A stretch of 64,000 bases of DNA, from the NCBI GenBank assembly GCA_024711325.1, contig JANJTC010000005.1, forward strand, positions 868,001 through 932,000, in the 5' to 3' direction. The number at the start of each line of letters is the position of its first letter. Positions within the stretch are counted from its first letter, which is position 1. This DNA comes from Bacteriovoracaceae bacterium. GTDB taxonomy: Bacteria; Bdellovibrionota; Bacteriovoracia; Bacteriovoracales; Bacteriovoracaceae. A program made the position numbers and the translations under genes. The notes below the pieces were generated by a model. That model was given only the letters and a program-made list of their open reading frames with translations. It ran no database searches and was not told the origin of the DNA. Shown piece by piece: positions 36,519 to 45,652 of this stretch.

Positions 36519-38241
36519 GTTCTTCCTATTCTTGTTTTATTCAATAAACCATCCTGCAATGGCAAAGGAAGAACTTTGTCCTGGTGTCTTCATCGATGGA
36601 AGTGAAACTATTACTCTGGATGAAACCGAAACCAGAATGATATGTGGTGATCCTAAGTTATTGGCCTATAAAGAAATTCCTTCTTATGAGGCAAAATTCT
36701 TCTTTACTGGATTTCTTCAATCTCGAGGATATTTGCAACCTCAGTTTGAAATCAAAGATGGGGACTTATATGTGAACCCAGGTCGAAAATTTCAGCTTAA
36801 AAAAATAAAAGTCGTCGGAACCGCCAAGAAAGAACGAAGAATAATTGCCAGAGAAATACGAAGACTTTTTAAAAATAAAACTTTATCGCCAGATGTTCTT
36901 AATTCAATTGAAGCTGAAGCACTTGGTCTTTTACGAGAAAATGGTCATCCTTGTTCAAAGGTGAAGACTGAAGTGGATATATCAAGAAGCCTGGTGATGG
37001 TTTATTTAAACGATCTTCATCGTTATGATTTTGGTACTCTTGAAAAAGAAACTATAAAAGAACTTCAAGATAATGCTCTTGAGAGATATTACCCCTTCAA
37101 GGCCCATCAGTCCTTCAATTCTAAGCTGCTTGAATTAACTGAAAAAAGAATGCTTCGGGCCGAAGTCGTTTCCGGTACTTACTTCCTGGAAAAATGCTCT
37201 CAAGATAAAGATGACTTTGCTTTATCTCAACATTTTATTCTCGGCCCACCAAGAACGATCAGGTTTGGAGTTGGCGCTAGTACCGAAGTTGGACCTATGG
37301 TCAGAGCTAGATGGTCTAATAATCGCTACAAATCAATGGCCTCACTTTTATCGGCCAATCTTCAGGCTTCTTTTCGAACCCAATCGCTCAATCTTACTGC
37401 GGATTCATTTTTTTGGAAGAATGAACCTCGTCGTTCAGTCTATTCACAATTTGAAATTGTTCGCGAGTCTCAAATTGATTTTGAACAACTAGTGACCAGA
37501 CTGAAGCCCCACATGAAATGGACACGGGACTCTCAACGTTATCATCAGCTTTACCTTCTCGGTCCCTCCTACGAAACAGGGACTTATCATTCAAAGAGGA
37601 ACTCAGATACCAAAAGTTTTTCGACGGGAATTTTAGAAGGCAGTTTTCAGTGGATGTCACACGCTTATGAATATTTTGATATCCACCCTGAAGCTGGAAA
37701 TCTGTTTGGTTTGAATTTTGATTTTCGTCATCCTGCTTTTGGATTTAAAGATCCCTTACTTAAGCTAGATTCAACTTATGTTGGACTTTCGCGCTTAAGC
37801 CAGTGGGGACGAGGAACTTTAGTTGGTGGAGTAAGACTTAATATGGGAACAACCTGGGTTGACGAAGAGGTTTCACTGTCTGGTATGCCTCCAACCGTTA
37901 AATTCTTTGGGGGAGGTAGTGACGATCTTCGAGGTTTTCTTTTAAAAACCCTGCCACAGAACGATGGACTTGGGGCCTTAACTAAAATTGGAGGTAAGTT
38001 TGAGTTAAGAAGAACTTATCTGGTAAAAGAATCGGTGGAAGGTTTTACTTTTATTGATCTGTCTTATTTTGGAGAGCGTTCCTGGGATTTGAACCCTCAA
38101 CTCTATTATTCTCCGGGAATTGGATTAAGATGGCTCTCTCCCATTGGGCTCGTTCAAGGTTTTGCTGCCCGTGCATATAAGACTGAGCCCTTCCAAGACT
38201 TGGGGAACCTCTTTTATATCGGAATAGGCGGGGTTTTTTAA
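36421..38241 (+). CDS. tamA: TamA-like outer-membrane assembly protein (start uncertain)
   Basis: A BamA-superfamily protein: a signal-like stretch (KFFLFLFYSINHPAMA), POTRA-type repeats (residues from ~KLKKIKVVGTAKKERRII, then a second), and a ~350-residue C-terminal barrel with the RGF signature in GGGSDDLRGFLL and a terminal phenylalanine. The start is unresolved: ATG 36421, GTG 36436 and TTG 36466 are in frame, all inside frmB, and none has a strong ribosome site. The tamB-like gene follows with no gap. TamA/TamB insert or transport outer-membrane components. Family call firm, 5' end not. Confidence 0.82.
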   Translation: MRLNIVRGLITVTTSLRPLWKSIFCIIGSPWSKFFLFLFYSINHPAMAKEELCPGVFIDGSETITLDETETRMICGDPKLLAYKEIPSYEAKFFFTGFLQSRGYLQPQFEIKDGDLYVNPGRKFQLKKIKVVGTAKKERRIIAREIRRLFKNKTLSPDVLNSIEAEALGLLRENGHPCSKVKTEVDISRSLVMVYLNDLHRYDFGTLEKETIKELQDNALERYYPFKAHQSFNSKLLELTEKRMLRAEVVSGTYFLEKCSQDKDDFALSQHFILGPPRTIRFGVGASTEVGPMVRARWSNNRYKSMASLLSANLQASFRTQSLNLTADSFFWKNEPRRSVYSQFEIVRESQIDFEQLVTRLKPHMKWTRDSQRYHQLYLLGPSYETGTYHSKRNSDTKSFSTGILEGSFQWMSHAYEYFDIHPEAGNLFGLNFDFRHPAFGFKDPLLKLDSTYVGLSRLSQWGRGTLVGGVRLNMGTTWVDEEVSLSGMPPTVKFFGGGSDDLRGFLLKTLPQNDGLGALTKIGGKFELRRTYLVKESVEGFTFIDLSYFGERSWDLNPQLYYSPGIGLRWLSPIGLVQGFAARAYKTEPFQDLGNLFYIGIGGVF

Positions 38242-40146
38242 ATGTTTAAAAAAATCATTATAATTATTTTACTTTTATTTTGTCTTCTATCGCTTTTGAT
38301 TTTTATCAGACCGGGAATTTTGATTAACCCAGAAAGTTTAAAATTTATATTAAGTAAAAGTTCAGTATTAAGAGAATGGTCATGGGAAGAAGCTCAATTT
38401 AGGCATGAATGGAAGCATTGGAATGACCGGAAGTTCAGTGGGCATTTTAAAAGCCTTTGCCTGGAGTTTAACCGTGCAAATTTTATTTTCGATTCCTGTC
38501 TCAAAGAAGTTTCATGGGATCTACGAATTCGCTGGAGTTTAAATGATGGTTTCGTCGTCACAACGTTATCTCCTTTCTTTTTAAGTTCTGATTTAATAAA
38601 TATTACACTTTTACCAACTAAGGAAACTTCAAATACACCTCCTGAAATTTGGAAATACTGGAAACTTCTATGGAGTAAGGTTATGCCTAATATGGTGATC
38701 GAAGCGAAAAAAATTAATGTAGTAAAAGATAAACGGCAATTTACCTTCGACTTCAAGCTGATCAAAGAGAGGAACACACTCGAATTTAAGAGCTGGATAC
38801 TGAAACTAAAAGCAAATCCTGGGAAAATTGAATTGACCATGCTTGAAGAATATAAACTACCGATTGAAGGCAAATTTGCAATTCCTATCTACTTAAAACA
38901 GCTCAAACTCTTGGCATTCATGAAAGAGAAGGGGATTCCTATAGAATTAACCGGGGATCTGGAGTTATTGTCTTTTAAGATAAACACTTACCTAGATCTT
39001 CCATTGCAAAAGGATTATCTCAGAAGCATCCTCCTTGCCTCTAAAGCTGATCTAGAGATTCTGGACACGAAAAATAAAATTTCGAAGTTTGCACCTAGGC
39101 CATATAATACTTTACCAGCTCCTTTGAATGTGATGAACGGAACCATAAAAAGTTTGATTCATGTCGAGGAAATGGATAATTCAACTTCCGTCTTGATAAA
39201 GAGTTCCACAGATTTAGATCTGGCCAGTGCCCAACAAAGTTTAAAGCTGAACATAACGGTTGATGCCCCCATGGCAATTAAAACTTATACCCCCGGGGCG
39301 ATTAGTGTTGGGGTCGATTTTGAAGATGTTAAGCTACAACTTCCAAGACTTTCAAAAAAATCTCCACCACCTCAGTTCTTTCCAGATAGGCGTTTTAAAA
39401 AAAGTTTAAGTCGGCCCAAAATTGAAGAAGGAAAAAGTAATCTCTTTTTTGATCTTGAAGCATTGAACGATGAAGCTCTTCAAATCAAAACAAATCTTTT
39501 AGATGAGTCTTTGAGGATGAATTTTGATTTAAAAGTACGAACAGGTGAAATAAAAGAGGGATTTGTCAAAGTACTACCTCTGAAAACGACGGTCTTTAAA
39601 CGGCCTATTCGCCTGCAAAATTTCGTCATTAATTTTAAGGCACCAATTGATCCAGTCCTGAAGGCTACGATAAAATTTCCCCTTCCTGAATATCGCATTA
39701 CGCTTGATCTGGAAGGTCCGGTCAGTGATCCTCGCTATGTATTCACCAGTGAACCACCTTTACCGCAAAATGATATCTTTGCCGTATTATTATTTGGTAG
39801 ACCACTCTCGGAATTGGACACGAATGATAAGAATGCCGCTACTAAAACGAATAAGCTTCTTTCACAGGGAATTCTTTCTTTGTCTGTTTTGTATTTTCTT
39901 GCCGGAAGCCCTGTCGAATATGTGGGATATGATCCAGAGTCAAAGAATGCAACGGCCCAATTCGGGCTTGGTACTAAAAGTTCCTTAAGAGTAGGTGGTG
40001 GACGAGAAGGGGTAAATTCTACTGCGATAAGGAGATCTTTAGGAAAAGGCTGGTATCTTGATACATCAGTTCAAAATTCTTCTACTCCGACGGATACTGA
40101 TTCCAGGAATTATGGCGTTTTATTGGAAAGAATCATCGCTTATTGA
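38242..40146 (+). CDS. tamB: TamB-like translocation/assembly protein
   Basis: A 634-residue protein with an N-terminal membrane anchor (IIIIILLLFCLLSLLIFI). Long beta-rich middle segments and a conserved TamB (DUF490) C-terminus follow: DLEGPVSDPRYVFTSEPPLPQ, IFAVLLFGRP, LGTKSSLRVGGG and a terminal RNYGVLLERIIAY-like motif. It is much shorter than E. coli TamB (~1,260), as in other compact versions. The start codon directly abuts the tamA stop. Together they form the two-membrane bridge. Confidence 0.88.
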   Translation: MFKKIIIIILLLFCLLSLLIFIRPGILINPESLKFILSKSSVLREWSWEEAQFRHEWKHWNDRKFSGHFKSLCLEFNRANFIFDSCLKEVSWDLRIRWSLNDGFVVTTLSPFFLSSDLINITLLPTKETSNTPPEIWKYWKLLWSKVMPNMVIEAKKINVVKDKRQFTFDFKLIKERNTLEFKSWILKLKANPGKIELTMLEEYKLPIEGKFAIPIYLKQLKLLAFMKEKGIPIELTGDLELLSFKINTYLDLPLQKDYLRSILLASKADLEILDTKNKISKFAPRPYNTLPAPLNVMNGTIKSLIHVEEMDNSTSVLIKSSTDLDLASAQQSLKLNITVDAPMAIKTYTPGAISVGVDFEDVKLQLPRLSKKSPPPQFFPDRRFKKSLSRPKIEEGKSNLFFDLEALNDEALQIKTNLLDESLRMNFDLKVRTGEIKEGFVKVLPLKTTVFKRPIRLQNFVINFKAPIDPVLKATIKFPLPEYRITLDLEGPVSDPRYVFTSEPPLPQNDIFAVLLFGRPLSELDTNDKNAATKTNKLLSQGILSLSVLYFLAGSPVEYVGYDPESKNATAQFGLGTKSSLRVGGGREGVNSTAIRRSLGKGWYLDTSVQNSSTPTDTDSRNYGVLLERIIAY

Positions 40147-40176
40147 CCTTGCCTGAAATTTAATAAAGGATATCTT

Positions 40177-40647
40177 GTGCAGACTCAAAAACTAAAACGG
40201 CTGAAAATAATAAGTAATACCCTCGATTCTAAATTTCATGGACCTTTCGGGGTGAAATTTGGATTAGATGCCTTGATTGGTTTAATTCCTGTTGTTGGTG
40301 ACTGGATCACTGCAGGGATGTCGATTTTCATTATATCCGAAGCCGCCTCTATGGGGGTCCCTCCTGCCACACTCATAAGGATGGGGATAAACGTGGCCAT
40401 TGAAAACATCATTGATATGATACCAATCGTGGGTAATCTCTTTGACTTTTATTGGAAAGCAAATGATCGAAATATGAAACTGCTAGAGAAGCATCTTCTT
40501 AATCCACCGCGAGAGACGATAAAATCCCGGATGATTGTGGCCTTAATTTGTATTTCATTAATTCTATTGATGATAGGTACCGGTTATGTTGCGTTTATTG
40601 TCATTGAAGCACTGTTTAACTGGATTACTTCTATAAGCATCAATTAG
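40177..40647 (+). CDS. DUF4112 membrane protein
   Basis: A 156-residue protein started by GTG (AAGGA 6 bases upstream). FHGPFGVKFGLDALIGLIPVVGDW and NVAIENIIDMIPIVGNLFDFYWKAN are the DUF4112 hallmark repeats (IPVVGD / IPIVGN). A further hydrophobic helix (ALICISLILLMIGTGYVAFIV) ends the protein. The function of the family is unknown. It follows tamB by 30 bases and may be co-transcribed. Confidence 0.9.
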   Translation: MQTQKLKRLKIISNTLDSKFHGPFGVKFGLDALIGLIPVVGDWITAGMSIFIISEAASMGVPPATLIRMGINVAIENIIDMIPIVGNLFDFYWKANDRNMKLLEKHLLNPPRETIKSRMIVALICISLILLMIGTGYVAFIVIEALFNWITSISIN

Positions 40648-40695
40648 TGCTATTCGCATTGCTATGATGAAGAGCGTAGATGAAAAATCCTGAGT

Positions 40696-41538
40696 GTGAC
40701 AAAACTGATTATCACTCTTATTTTCACTGTGACTTTTCTTTCCTGTGGGAAGGCCCCTAAAGATAAAGAGGAGAGGCAGATACAAGAAGAAAGTATCTCT
40801 GATGGAGTCTATGCAGCGATTCTAATTCCCATAAATGCTAAAATTTCGAATGAGGTTGGCGGTGAAGTCAAGTTCTCCCGTTACGGTGATGAATTCAAGG
40901 CAAGTGTCAAACTTTTCCATGCTCCCTCTGGAACTCATGAACAGCATCTCCATTTAGGAACTACTTGTCCAAAGCTAAACGATGATCTGAATGTGGATGG
41001 CCATATTGACTTGGATGAGGCACGACCTAAAGTTGGTTCAATTATTGTTCCTTTAGATAATGATCTTAGCTCTCAAAAGAGGGGTGGGAAATTCCCCGTG
41101 GGTAATTATAAATACTCACAATCAACTTCTTATCAGTTGATGCTTTCTGATCTCCAGCAACCTGATGATCTGATTAATGATGATCTGGCCAAGCTCAATG
41201 GAGATGAACTACATCTGGAGAAACGGGTAGTCATGATCTATAGCAGGGGAAGAAATTTACCTTCCACCGTCTCCAGTCCGTTAATTCCACTGGCCTGCGG
41301 AATTTTAACTAAAATCAGTGATGCTCCAGAGGAAGAAGATGATAACTGGGAGAGTCCTCCTCCCCGCAGACCCAGAAGTGATAATTATAGAAGACGTCCA
41401 CCTAGACCTACACCACCGTCTCCTGATCCTCCTGGCCCGGATGATTCACCATCTGGTGGTTGGTGGGACAACTGGCGAGAAAGATGGAACCGATGGCGGG
41501 ACCGTATGCGTGATTGGTGGAACGGGGAAGGTGAGTAG
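40696..41538 (+). CDS. SOD-fold-like lipoprotein with EF-hand loop and Trp/Arg tail
   Basis: A 280-residue lipoprotein (GTG start; lipobox FLSC). The ~190-residue body parallels the SodC at 44405 in order: GVYAAIL, GGEVKFSRYGDEFKASVKL, a histidine cluster HEQHLHLG, a cysteine, and the terminal PLACGILTKI. It lacks most copper/zinc ligands. Between the histidines and the end sits DLNVDGHIDLDE (residues ~97-108), a perfect 12-residue EF-hand calcium loop. The C-terminus is proline/arginine-rich, then a Trp/Arg repeat (WWDNWRERWNRWRDRMRDWW). Structure call is inference. Confidence 0.65.
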   Translation: MTKLIITLIFTVTFLSCGKAPKDKEERQIQEESISDGVYAAILIPINAKISNEVGGEVKFSRYGDEFKASVKLFHAPSGTHEQHLHLGTTCPKLNDDLNVDGHIDLDEARPKVGSIIVPLDNDLSSQKRGGKFPVGNYKYSQSTSYQLMLSDLQQPDDLINDDLAKLNGDELHLEKRVVMIYSRGRNLPSTVSSPLIPLACGILTKISDAPEEEDDNWESPPPRRPRSDNYRRRPPRPTPPSPDPPGPDDSPSGGWWDNWRERWNRWRDRMRDWWNGEGE

Positions 41539-41599
41539 ACTGCTCGGCCTTTCAAGTTGACTTGGGTTGTTTCCGATAATTTCCTATCGGAGATGACTT

Positions 41600-42835
41600 A
41601 TGTTGTTTTTAAAATTTGCTTTGTTCTTATTCCTCTTCCATTCAGTCGCCTGGAGTTGTGATACTCAAAAACACCATATCTTTCTTCTACACGGCATAGG
41701 TGGTAATAAAGGAACCTTTGGCTCCCTTGAAAATTTATTAAATCGTCAGCATCCTTGTATTAAGGCAAGAACATTTGAGTATAAAACGGGCAGTCTCCAG
41801 AATACTTATGACTTTGCACGAGATTTTAATCAATATGTTAGCTCTCTTCAAACTGTTGAGATCAGAAATTCTGATAAGGTTTCACTCATAATGCATTCCC
41901 AAGGTGGGTTAGTAGGCTCGTTATGGTTAAAGTTTCTGTCCGAAAATAATCTCCCTCTTTTAAAACAGCTTGATTCTTTCATAACACTATCGACCCCATT
42001 TTGGGGGGCCGACATTGCACATATTGGAAAGCAATTTTTTTACACCCTCCCGCCTGGTATGGTTAATCCCATTTCTCCTTTTGGTAGGAATGAATTAAAT
42101 GAAATGAGTTATGGTAGTTCAACGATCCAGGATTTCGTCAGGAATTTAGATAATGTGTTTAAGAGTGCTCCACAGTTGCGTCCCCTTAACATAGGGGGAA
42201 TGAAAAGATTTTATGATTCAAGAATAGGGGAAGATGATATTGTGGTGCCCACCCATTCCATGAGTCCACATCGTTATTATCTAAAAGATTATTTAAGTTT
42301 TTTTGATAAGCCTTCAAGGGTACTACCAAATGCTTTCAAAAAGAACTCTGAAACGCCATTTCTAATTGTACCGGCCGACCACATTAAGCTTACTCAGCAT
42401 GGTATCGCAGATATTCCGAGTCGATGTCTTAAGGATATAAAATGTGACCATCCATCCTTACAGTACATCCTGGATCATTTAAAAGGAATTGAAGTTAAAC
42501 CCAGGAAAGAATATTCCCTGACTCGTTTTAGAGTCACTGTATTTATTAATAATCCATTTGGAATAACTTATGATCAAAAAGATCTCACGATTCAAGTGCA
42601 TGGCCTTGATCGTTACACCAAAGTACCCCTGATAGAGCGTATTACTCCTTTCCAGGGAAATGCCAAGGTCGAAAAAGGTCTTGTGTTTTCTTTTGGAGGA
42701 AATACAAAGTTGAAAGGGGCTTCTAAACTGTTTGTGACATTAAGATATAAGAATAAAAATATTAAGACTTATGAGGTGCCGGTTGAGGCCGGCCTTTCCA
42801 GCTTCGTTGATACTGATCTTGCCACGATTAATTAA
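41600..42835 (+). CDS. Secreted lipase-like alpha/beta hydrolase
   Basis: A 411-residue exported hydrolase: a signal peptide (ending SVAWS), the oxyanion segment FLLHGIGGNKGTF, the nucleophile elbow MHSQGG (GxSxG-like, HSQGG), and the acid region in the following strands. It resembles PGAP1/lipase-class folds. A ~110-residue C-terminal beta domain (from YSLTRFRVTVF) may bind substrate or surface. It probably acts on lipid esters outside the cytoplasm. Its stop overlaps the convergent kinase gene by 4 bases. Confidence 0.85.
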   Translation: MLFLKFALFLFLFHSVAWSCDTQKHHIFLLHGIGGNKGTFGSLENLLNRQHPCIKARTFEYKTGSLQNTYDFARDFNQYVSSLQTVEIRNSDKVSLIMHSQGGLVGSLWLKFLSENNLPLLKQLDSFITLSTPFWGADIAHIGKQFFYTLPPGMVNPISPFGRNELNEMSYGSSTIQDFVRNLDNVFKSAPQLRPLNIGGMKRFYDSRIGEDDIVVPTHSMSPHRYYLKDYLSFFDKPSRVLPNAFKKNSETPFLIVPADHIKLTQHGIADIPSRCLKDIKCDHPSLQYILDHLKGIEVKPRKEYSLTRFRVTVFINNPFGITYDQKDLTIQVHGLDRYTKVPLIERITPFQGNAKVEKGLVFSFGGNTKLKGASKLFVTLRYKNKNIKTYEVPVEAGLSSFVDTDLATIN

Positions 42836-43539
42836 GAAATGGGGATCTGCAGTTCGAAGGTTGATCCTTTGCCGAGCGCGCTGCTTAAAACGATCTTACC
42901 ATTATGATGCTTAATTATTTCCTGACTGATGTAAAGGCCAAGGCCTAAACCCTCAGTGGCCCGATCCATATCACCACATTCAAAACGAGCAAAGATTTTC
43001 TTCTGACACTCCGGTGAAATTCCTGGGCCATAATCCCGCACCTTAATGAACACCAGATTGCCACCTGTCGAAACGTCTAAATCCACTTCTGATCCATTTC
43101 CATAACGAAAAGCATTGTTCAAAAGGTTAATAATAACTTGCTCAACTCTAAACTTATCCCACTTAACCATAACCGGAGCATGGATAGTCATTCGAATTTT
43201 TTGATGGGACATCCGTTGAGTGAAGTCTTCCAGGAAATCTTCTAAATTGAAGTATTCATACTTCATGGTGAATTTGCCGCTATTAATTCTTGAAGCATCC
43301 AATAAGTCATCCACTAAACGTGATAGTCTTAGAACGTCTTGATGCGTACGATTGATAATACTTCTCACTTTACCAGGAGAGATAGCATCAACTCCCTGGT
43401 TATCCATCACTCGCTTTGCCATTTCTACTTGTAGCTTCAAGGCCGTTAACGGAGTTTTTAATTCATGAGAAGCTACGCAAATGAACTCATGTTTCATGGC
43501 CAAAGCTTCTTGTAGTTTTTTATTCGTGAAATACTTCAT
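42832..43539 (-). CDS. Soluble orphan histidine kinase
   Basis: A 235-residue kinase core without a sensor or membrane segment. HisKA (ASHELKTPLTALK), N-box (NLLNNAFRYG), D-box (VRDYGPGIS) and G-box (GLGLGLYISQEI) are intact. An in-frame TAG four codons upstream rules out a longer N-terminus. It likely takes its signal from a partner protein or an upstream receptor elsewhere. No adjacent response regulator. Confidence 0.9.
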   Translation of the reverse strand: MKYFTNKKLQEALAMKHEFICVASHELKTPLTALKLQVEMAKRVMDNQGVDAISPGKVRSIINRTHQDVLRLSRLVDDLLDASRINSGKFTMKYEYFNLEDFLEDFTQRMSHQKIRMTIHAPVMVKWDKFRVEQVIINLLNNAFRYGNGSEVDLDVSTGGNLVFIKVRDYGPGISPECQKKIFARFECGDMDRATEGLGLGLYISQEIIKHHNGKIVLSSALGKGSTFELQIPIS

Positions 43540-43610
43540 GAGCGGAAACTACAAGAAGATGTTAAGAAAAAACAGATATAATGTAAGAAGTCGTCGTTAA
43601 TTTAGGATGC

Positions 43611-43632
43611 TTTAAGCTAAAGAAAGCTTAAA
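43611..43632 (-). terminator. Weak AT-rich hairpin after the methyltransferase gene
   Basis: TTTAAGCT-N6-AGCTTAAA is an 8-bp inverted repeat 7 bases past the methyltransferase stop. It has no T-tract on the minus strand, so terminator function is tentative. Confidence 0.35.
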
Positions 43633-43638
43633 TTCCTT

Positions 43639-44274
43639 TTAGGTCTTCTGAAAAAGTAGGAATGAACTTAAGGGAAATCCAAACACATTATTCACTTTCT
43701 TGTGCTCGACTAACTTAACATTTCTTAATTTTTTTATGCTTTCCAGATCCAGATCTGTGCGAAAACCCAAGTACTTTCTGGTAATTGGGTCAAAGAACTT
43801 AACGAAATCTGATTTGATTGAAGAGGTCTCCCGCAAGTTCGCAATCACTGCAATATGGCCCCCTTTCTTGGTTACACGGATCATTTCCTTCATGGTTCGT
43901 ATAGGTGAATCAACTGCCGTTATAACGGAAGCTGCCATCACCAGATCATAAGAGTTATCTCTCATCGTTAGGTTTTCAGCATCCATAAGCTCCAATGCGA
44001 TCTTTCGGCGATTTAATCCTTCGGCTTTTTTTCGGGCCCGGATGAGCATCTTCTCATTGATATCAATTCCTTTGTAATCAATGGCCGAAGGCAGATGAGT
44101 CAAACTTAATCCTGAACCAACTCCTATTTCGAGAACTTTAATACCTCTTTTGTTTTTTACTTTTTTCAAAAGCTGCCCTATCTCAACATGACCTTGAGCT
44201 AAGAAGCGTTGAAAAATTTGATCATAAAGAGGTGCGATTAGTGAATAATCTCGTGGTGCATTTTTCGACATCAT
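43639..44274 (-). CDS. SAM-dependent class I methyltransferase
   Basis: About 211 residues from the ATG at 44274 (GGAAGGGAAC upstream). YDQIFQRFL lies near the start, motif I is VLEIGVGSGLSL, and LMDAENLTMRDNSYDLVMAASVI is motifs II/III. It belongs to the UbiE/Methyltransf_11 group that acts on small molecules, lipids (PE N-methylation) or quinones; the sequence does not distinguish them. Its KKKVNNVFGFPL tail is typical of PmtA-like members, but this is weak evidence. Confidence 0.87.
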   Translation of the reverse strand: MMSKNAPRDYSLIAPLYDQIFQRFLAQGHVEIGQLLKKVKNKRGIKVLEIGVGSGLSLTHLPSAIDYKGIDINEKMLIRARKKAEGLNRRKIALELMDAENLTMRDNSYDLVMAASVITAVDSPIRTMKEMIRVTKKGGHIAVIANLRETSSIKSDFVKFFDPITRKYLGFRTDLDLESIKKLRNVKLVEHKKVNNVFGFPLSSFLLFQKT

Positions 44275-44404
44275 GTTCCCTTCCTTTGTCGGAAGAATAA
44301 ATAAATCCCTTTGGATGAAAAGAAAATTTAATTTCATCTATATTTGTTTCCTGATCCTGATTTGTGATAGACATTATTTTTAACGAACTAAATGGAGGTC
44401 CATT

Positions 44405-44932
44405 GTGAAAGTCATTAGCATTCTACTTCTCATTCTTGTATGTAGTTGTTCTTCACCGAAAGAAAAAAAGATCACAGCAAATAAGATGGCAGGTAATGGT
44501 ATTGTTGCCAGCATGCATTCAACAACTTTGCAAAGTGTAAAAGGAACTGTGTCATTTGAGGATTTGGGAGAAGAAATCAAGATAACGGCCAATGTTGAAG
44601 GTTTAAAGCCTAATGCAAAACTAGGCTTTCACATTCATGAGAAAGGAGTTTGTGAAGGAGATTACACTTCTGCCGGCGGACACTTCAATCCATATAATAA
44701 AGAACATGGAAGACCGGAAGGACAGGAAAGACATATTGGTGACATGGGAAATCTGGAAACCAATTCGCAAGGAGCTGCCAAGAAAGTCATTCTCATGCCT
44801 AAGATACATGCCAATGATTTAGATCTTATACTTGGAAAGGCCATTATCATTCACGCAGGAACGGATGATTTAAAAACTCAACCAACTGGAAATGCAGGTG
44901 CCCGATTGGCCTGTGGACTAATTCAGAAATAA
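44405..44932 (+). CDS. sodC: Cu/Zn superoxide dismutase, lipoprotein form
   Basis: A 175-residue protein from GTG (GGAGG 6 bases upstream). The signal peptide ends with lipobox LVCSC. Metal ligands are all visible: FHIHEKG (two Cu His), GGHFNPYNKEHG (bridging and Zn His), HIGDMG (Zn His and Asp) and IIIHAGTDD (Cu His). The disulfide pair (KGVCEG, RLACGL) and the active-site arginine (NAGARL) are kept. It converts periplasmic superoxide to peroxide and oxygen, protecting against prey or respiratory oxidants. Confidence 0.95.
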   Translation: MKVISILLLILVCSCSSPKEKKITANKMAGNGIVASMHSTTLQSVKGTVSFEDLGEEIKITANVEGLKPNAKLGFHIHEKGVCEGDYTSAGGHFNPYNKEHGRPEGQERHIGDMGNLETNSQGAAKKVILMPKIHANDLDLILGKAIIIHAGTDDLKTQPTGNAGARLACGLIQK

Positions 44933-45471
44933 GCTGATTCGCCACCGCTCAAGTTCTTTTCAATCGATTCTCTCAATGGCCAATAGCTCGATGATCCTTC
45001 ATAACGAAGGTCATTGATGAAGATTGAGGGAGTCGCATTGACTTCACTTTGCACTCCTGTCAAAAAATCATGTTCAACTTTGGCCTTGATTTCACACCGC
45101 TCGATGTCTCTATGAAAGAGGTTCATATTCAAATCAAGCTCGATGGCGAGGCGATCTATCTTCTCAAGCGTTATTGAATCGTAATTTTGGAAGAGGAGCT
45201 TATGCATTTGCCAAAATTTTCCCTGACGATCTGCTGCCTCTGCCGCAAGTGCAGCATATTCCGATTGGGAATGGAGAGCTTTAAGGGGATAGTGTCTAAA
45301 GACCAAACAAAGACTGGATTTATATTCTTGTATTAGTCTTTCGAGTACAGGAGCAGCAACGGCACTATAAGGACATTCATAATCTCCATACTCAACTAAT
45401 ACTACCGGGGCATGAAGTGGGCCCAGGAAGTGATCATTCTTACTGGCAGGTACTCTTAGTGTTAATGACAT
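44923..45471 (-). CDS. DsbA-like thioredoxin-fold protein with CPYS active site
   Basis: A 182-residue protein with no signal peptide, related to the DsbA/Thioredoxin_4 family (VEYGDYECPYSAVAAPVL; NATPSIFINDLRYEG carries the cis-Pro). The usual CxxC is CPYS, so only the N-terminal cysteine remains, which favours mixed-disulfide or glutathione-dependent (monothiol) chemistry over disulfide exchange. It overlaps the end of the convergent sodC by 10 bases. AGGAG lies 7 bases before the ATG. Confidence 0.88.
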   Translation of the reverse strand: MSLTLRVPASKNDHFLGPLHAPVVLVEYGDYECPYSAVAAPVLERLIQEYKSSLCLVFRHYPLKALHSQSEYAALAAEAADRQGKFWQMHKLLFQNYDSITLEKIDRLAIELDLNMNLFHRDIERCEIKAKVEHDFLTGVQSEVNATPSIFINDLRYEGSSSYWPLRESIEKNLSGGESAYF

Positions 45472-45652
45472 ATAAAACTCCTCTCTTCTCTAAAACTTTA
45501 TGAATCATGTTCCCTGAGTGGCTTTTCGTCCATCTTCTCATAAGTAAATTTAGGTTTTTAAAAGTTGAGCTTTGATCTTGGCGTTATTTTATACTGTGAG
45601 TTTGTCATTTGAGCGGAATCATTTAAAACTATCTATGGAGGATTTTCATACT

